A DNA stretch of 64,000 bases from Brucellaceae bacterium (GTDB lineage: Bacteria; Pseudomonadota; Alphaproteobacteria; Rhizobiales; Rhizobiaceae). Below are positions 63,840 to 64,000 of the stretch, piece after piece. The stretch lies in NCBI GenBank assembly GCA_020637755.1, contig JACKJW010000010.1, positions 1-64,000 of the forward strand, written 5' to 3'. Position 1 is the first letter of the stretch; every line of letters starts with the position of its first letter. The translations under genes were made by a program, and so were the position numbers. The notes under the pieces are model-generated. The model made no database searches, had not been told where the DNA came from, and worked only from the letters and a program-made list of their open reading frames with translations.

Positions 63840-64000
63840 TCACACCTTTTCCTGTGTGTATTTGCGCAATTCCTGCCGCGCGATCTGGCGGCGGTGGACA
63901 GCATCCGGACCGTCCGCGAAACGCAAGGTGCGCAGATGCTTCCACATGCGCGACAGCGGTGCATCCTGACTGATGCCCTGCGCGCCGAACATCTGCACCG
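63840..64000 (-). CDS. Acyl-CoA dehydrogenase, C-terminal part (cut by window edge)
   Basis: The last 52 codons of an acyl-CoA dehydrogenase. VQMFGAQGISQDAPLSR, MWKHLRTLRFADGPDAVH and a final ELRKYTQEKV match the C-terminal helical domain of the ACAD11/ACAD10-like group, where GGxGxSxDxPL-type and RxADGPDxVH patterns are usual. The start lies beyond the window. It is upstream of the two MDR genes and livHMGF on the same strand. Confidence 0.85.
   Translation of the reverse strand, partial: VQMFGAQGISQDAPLSRMWKHLRTLRFADGPDAVHRRQIARQELRKYTQEKV

Overview
The window is high-GC chromosomal DNA from an alphaproteobacterium, most probably of the Hyphomicrobiales (Rhizobiales). Evidence: a Brucella Omp10-type lipoprotein, a CpdR response regulator, homospermidine synthase, an FnrN/FixK-controlled cbb3 oxidase cluster with fixGHIS, a candidate ROSE-type RNA thermometer before a small heat-shock gene, and a candidate alphaproteobacterial suhB/alpha-r8-type small RNA. 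I see no transposase, integrase, prophage module or CRISPR array. Genus cannot be decided from the sequence.

Layout. 1-5.3 kb: DUF533/TerB-like protein, TrhO tRNA hydroxylase, N-acetylmuramidase, KDPG aldolase, DUF882 peptidase-like protein. 5.5-17.7 kb: NtrC-type regulator, oligoendopeptidase F, homospermidine synthase, SRPBCC protein, a possible broken gene, Omp10, a phenylacetate-CoA-ligase-like enzyme, a 5'-nucleotidase fused to LysM, ferrochelatase and an unknown membrane protein. 17.8-25.8 kb: a stomatin/NfeD pair, then an envelope region (KdsD isomerase, beta-barrel porin, GalU, lytic transglycosylase coupled to a DUF459 SGNH-like protein). 25.8-34.3 kb: small membrane protein, gltD-ybjQ-gltB, threonine aldolase. 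34.4-37.1 kb: a bufferin-type operon (DUF2282 precursor, MNIO/DUF692 enzyme, DUF2063 partner, DoxX). 37.1-41.8 kb: Hsp20 with heat-control signals, alpha/beta hydrolase, HisN-type phosphatase, the candidate sRNA, N-formylglutamate amidohydrolase, CpdR and tRNA-Val(GAC). 41.9-43.7 kb: an autotransporter-barrel protein.

43.8-55 kb is a micro-oxic respiration island: ccoNOQP and ccoGHIS on the minus strand, a divergent hemerythrin gene, the regulator fnrN and divergent hemN. Three matches to the FNR/FixK consensus TTGA-N6-TCAA sit in the three promoter regions and suggest one oxygen-responsive circuit: terminal oxidase, its copper/assembly factors, anaerobic heme synthesis and an O2/iron-binding protein.

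55-64 kb is one minus-strand gene set: the end of an acyl-CoA dehydrogenase, two zinc-free MDR oxidoreductases, livHMGF, a long-chain-type acyl-CoA ligase and the periplasmic binding protein. The enzymes suggest import of a carboxylate that is activated to a CoA thioester rather than plain branched-chain amino acids.

The bufferin operon, with a long inverted repeat just before its first gene, is the most unusual system. The ROSE-like leader, the sRNA and the gltB operator-like palindrome are the best non-coding candidates. All functional statements rest on reading motifs by eye; no database search was run.
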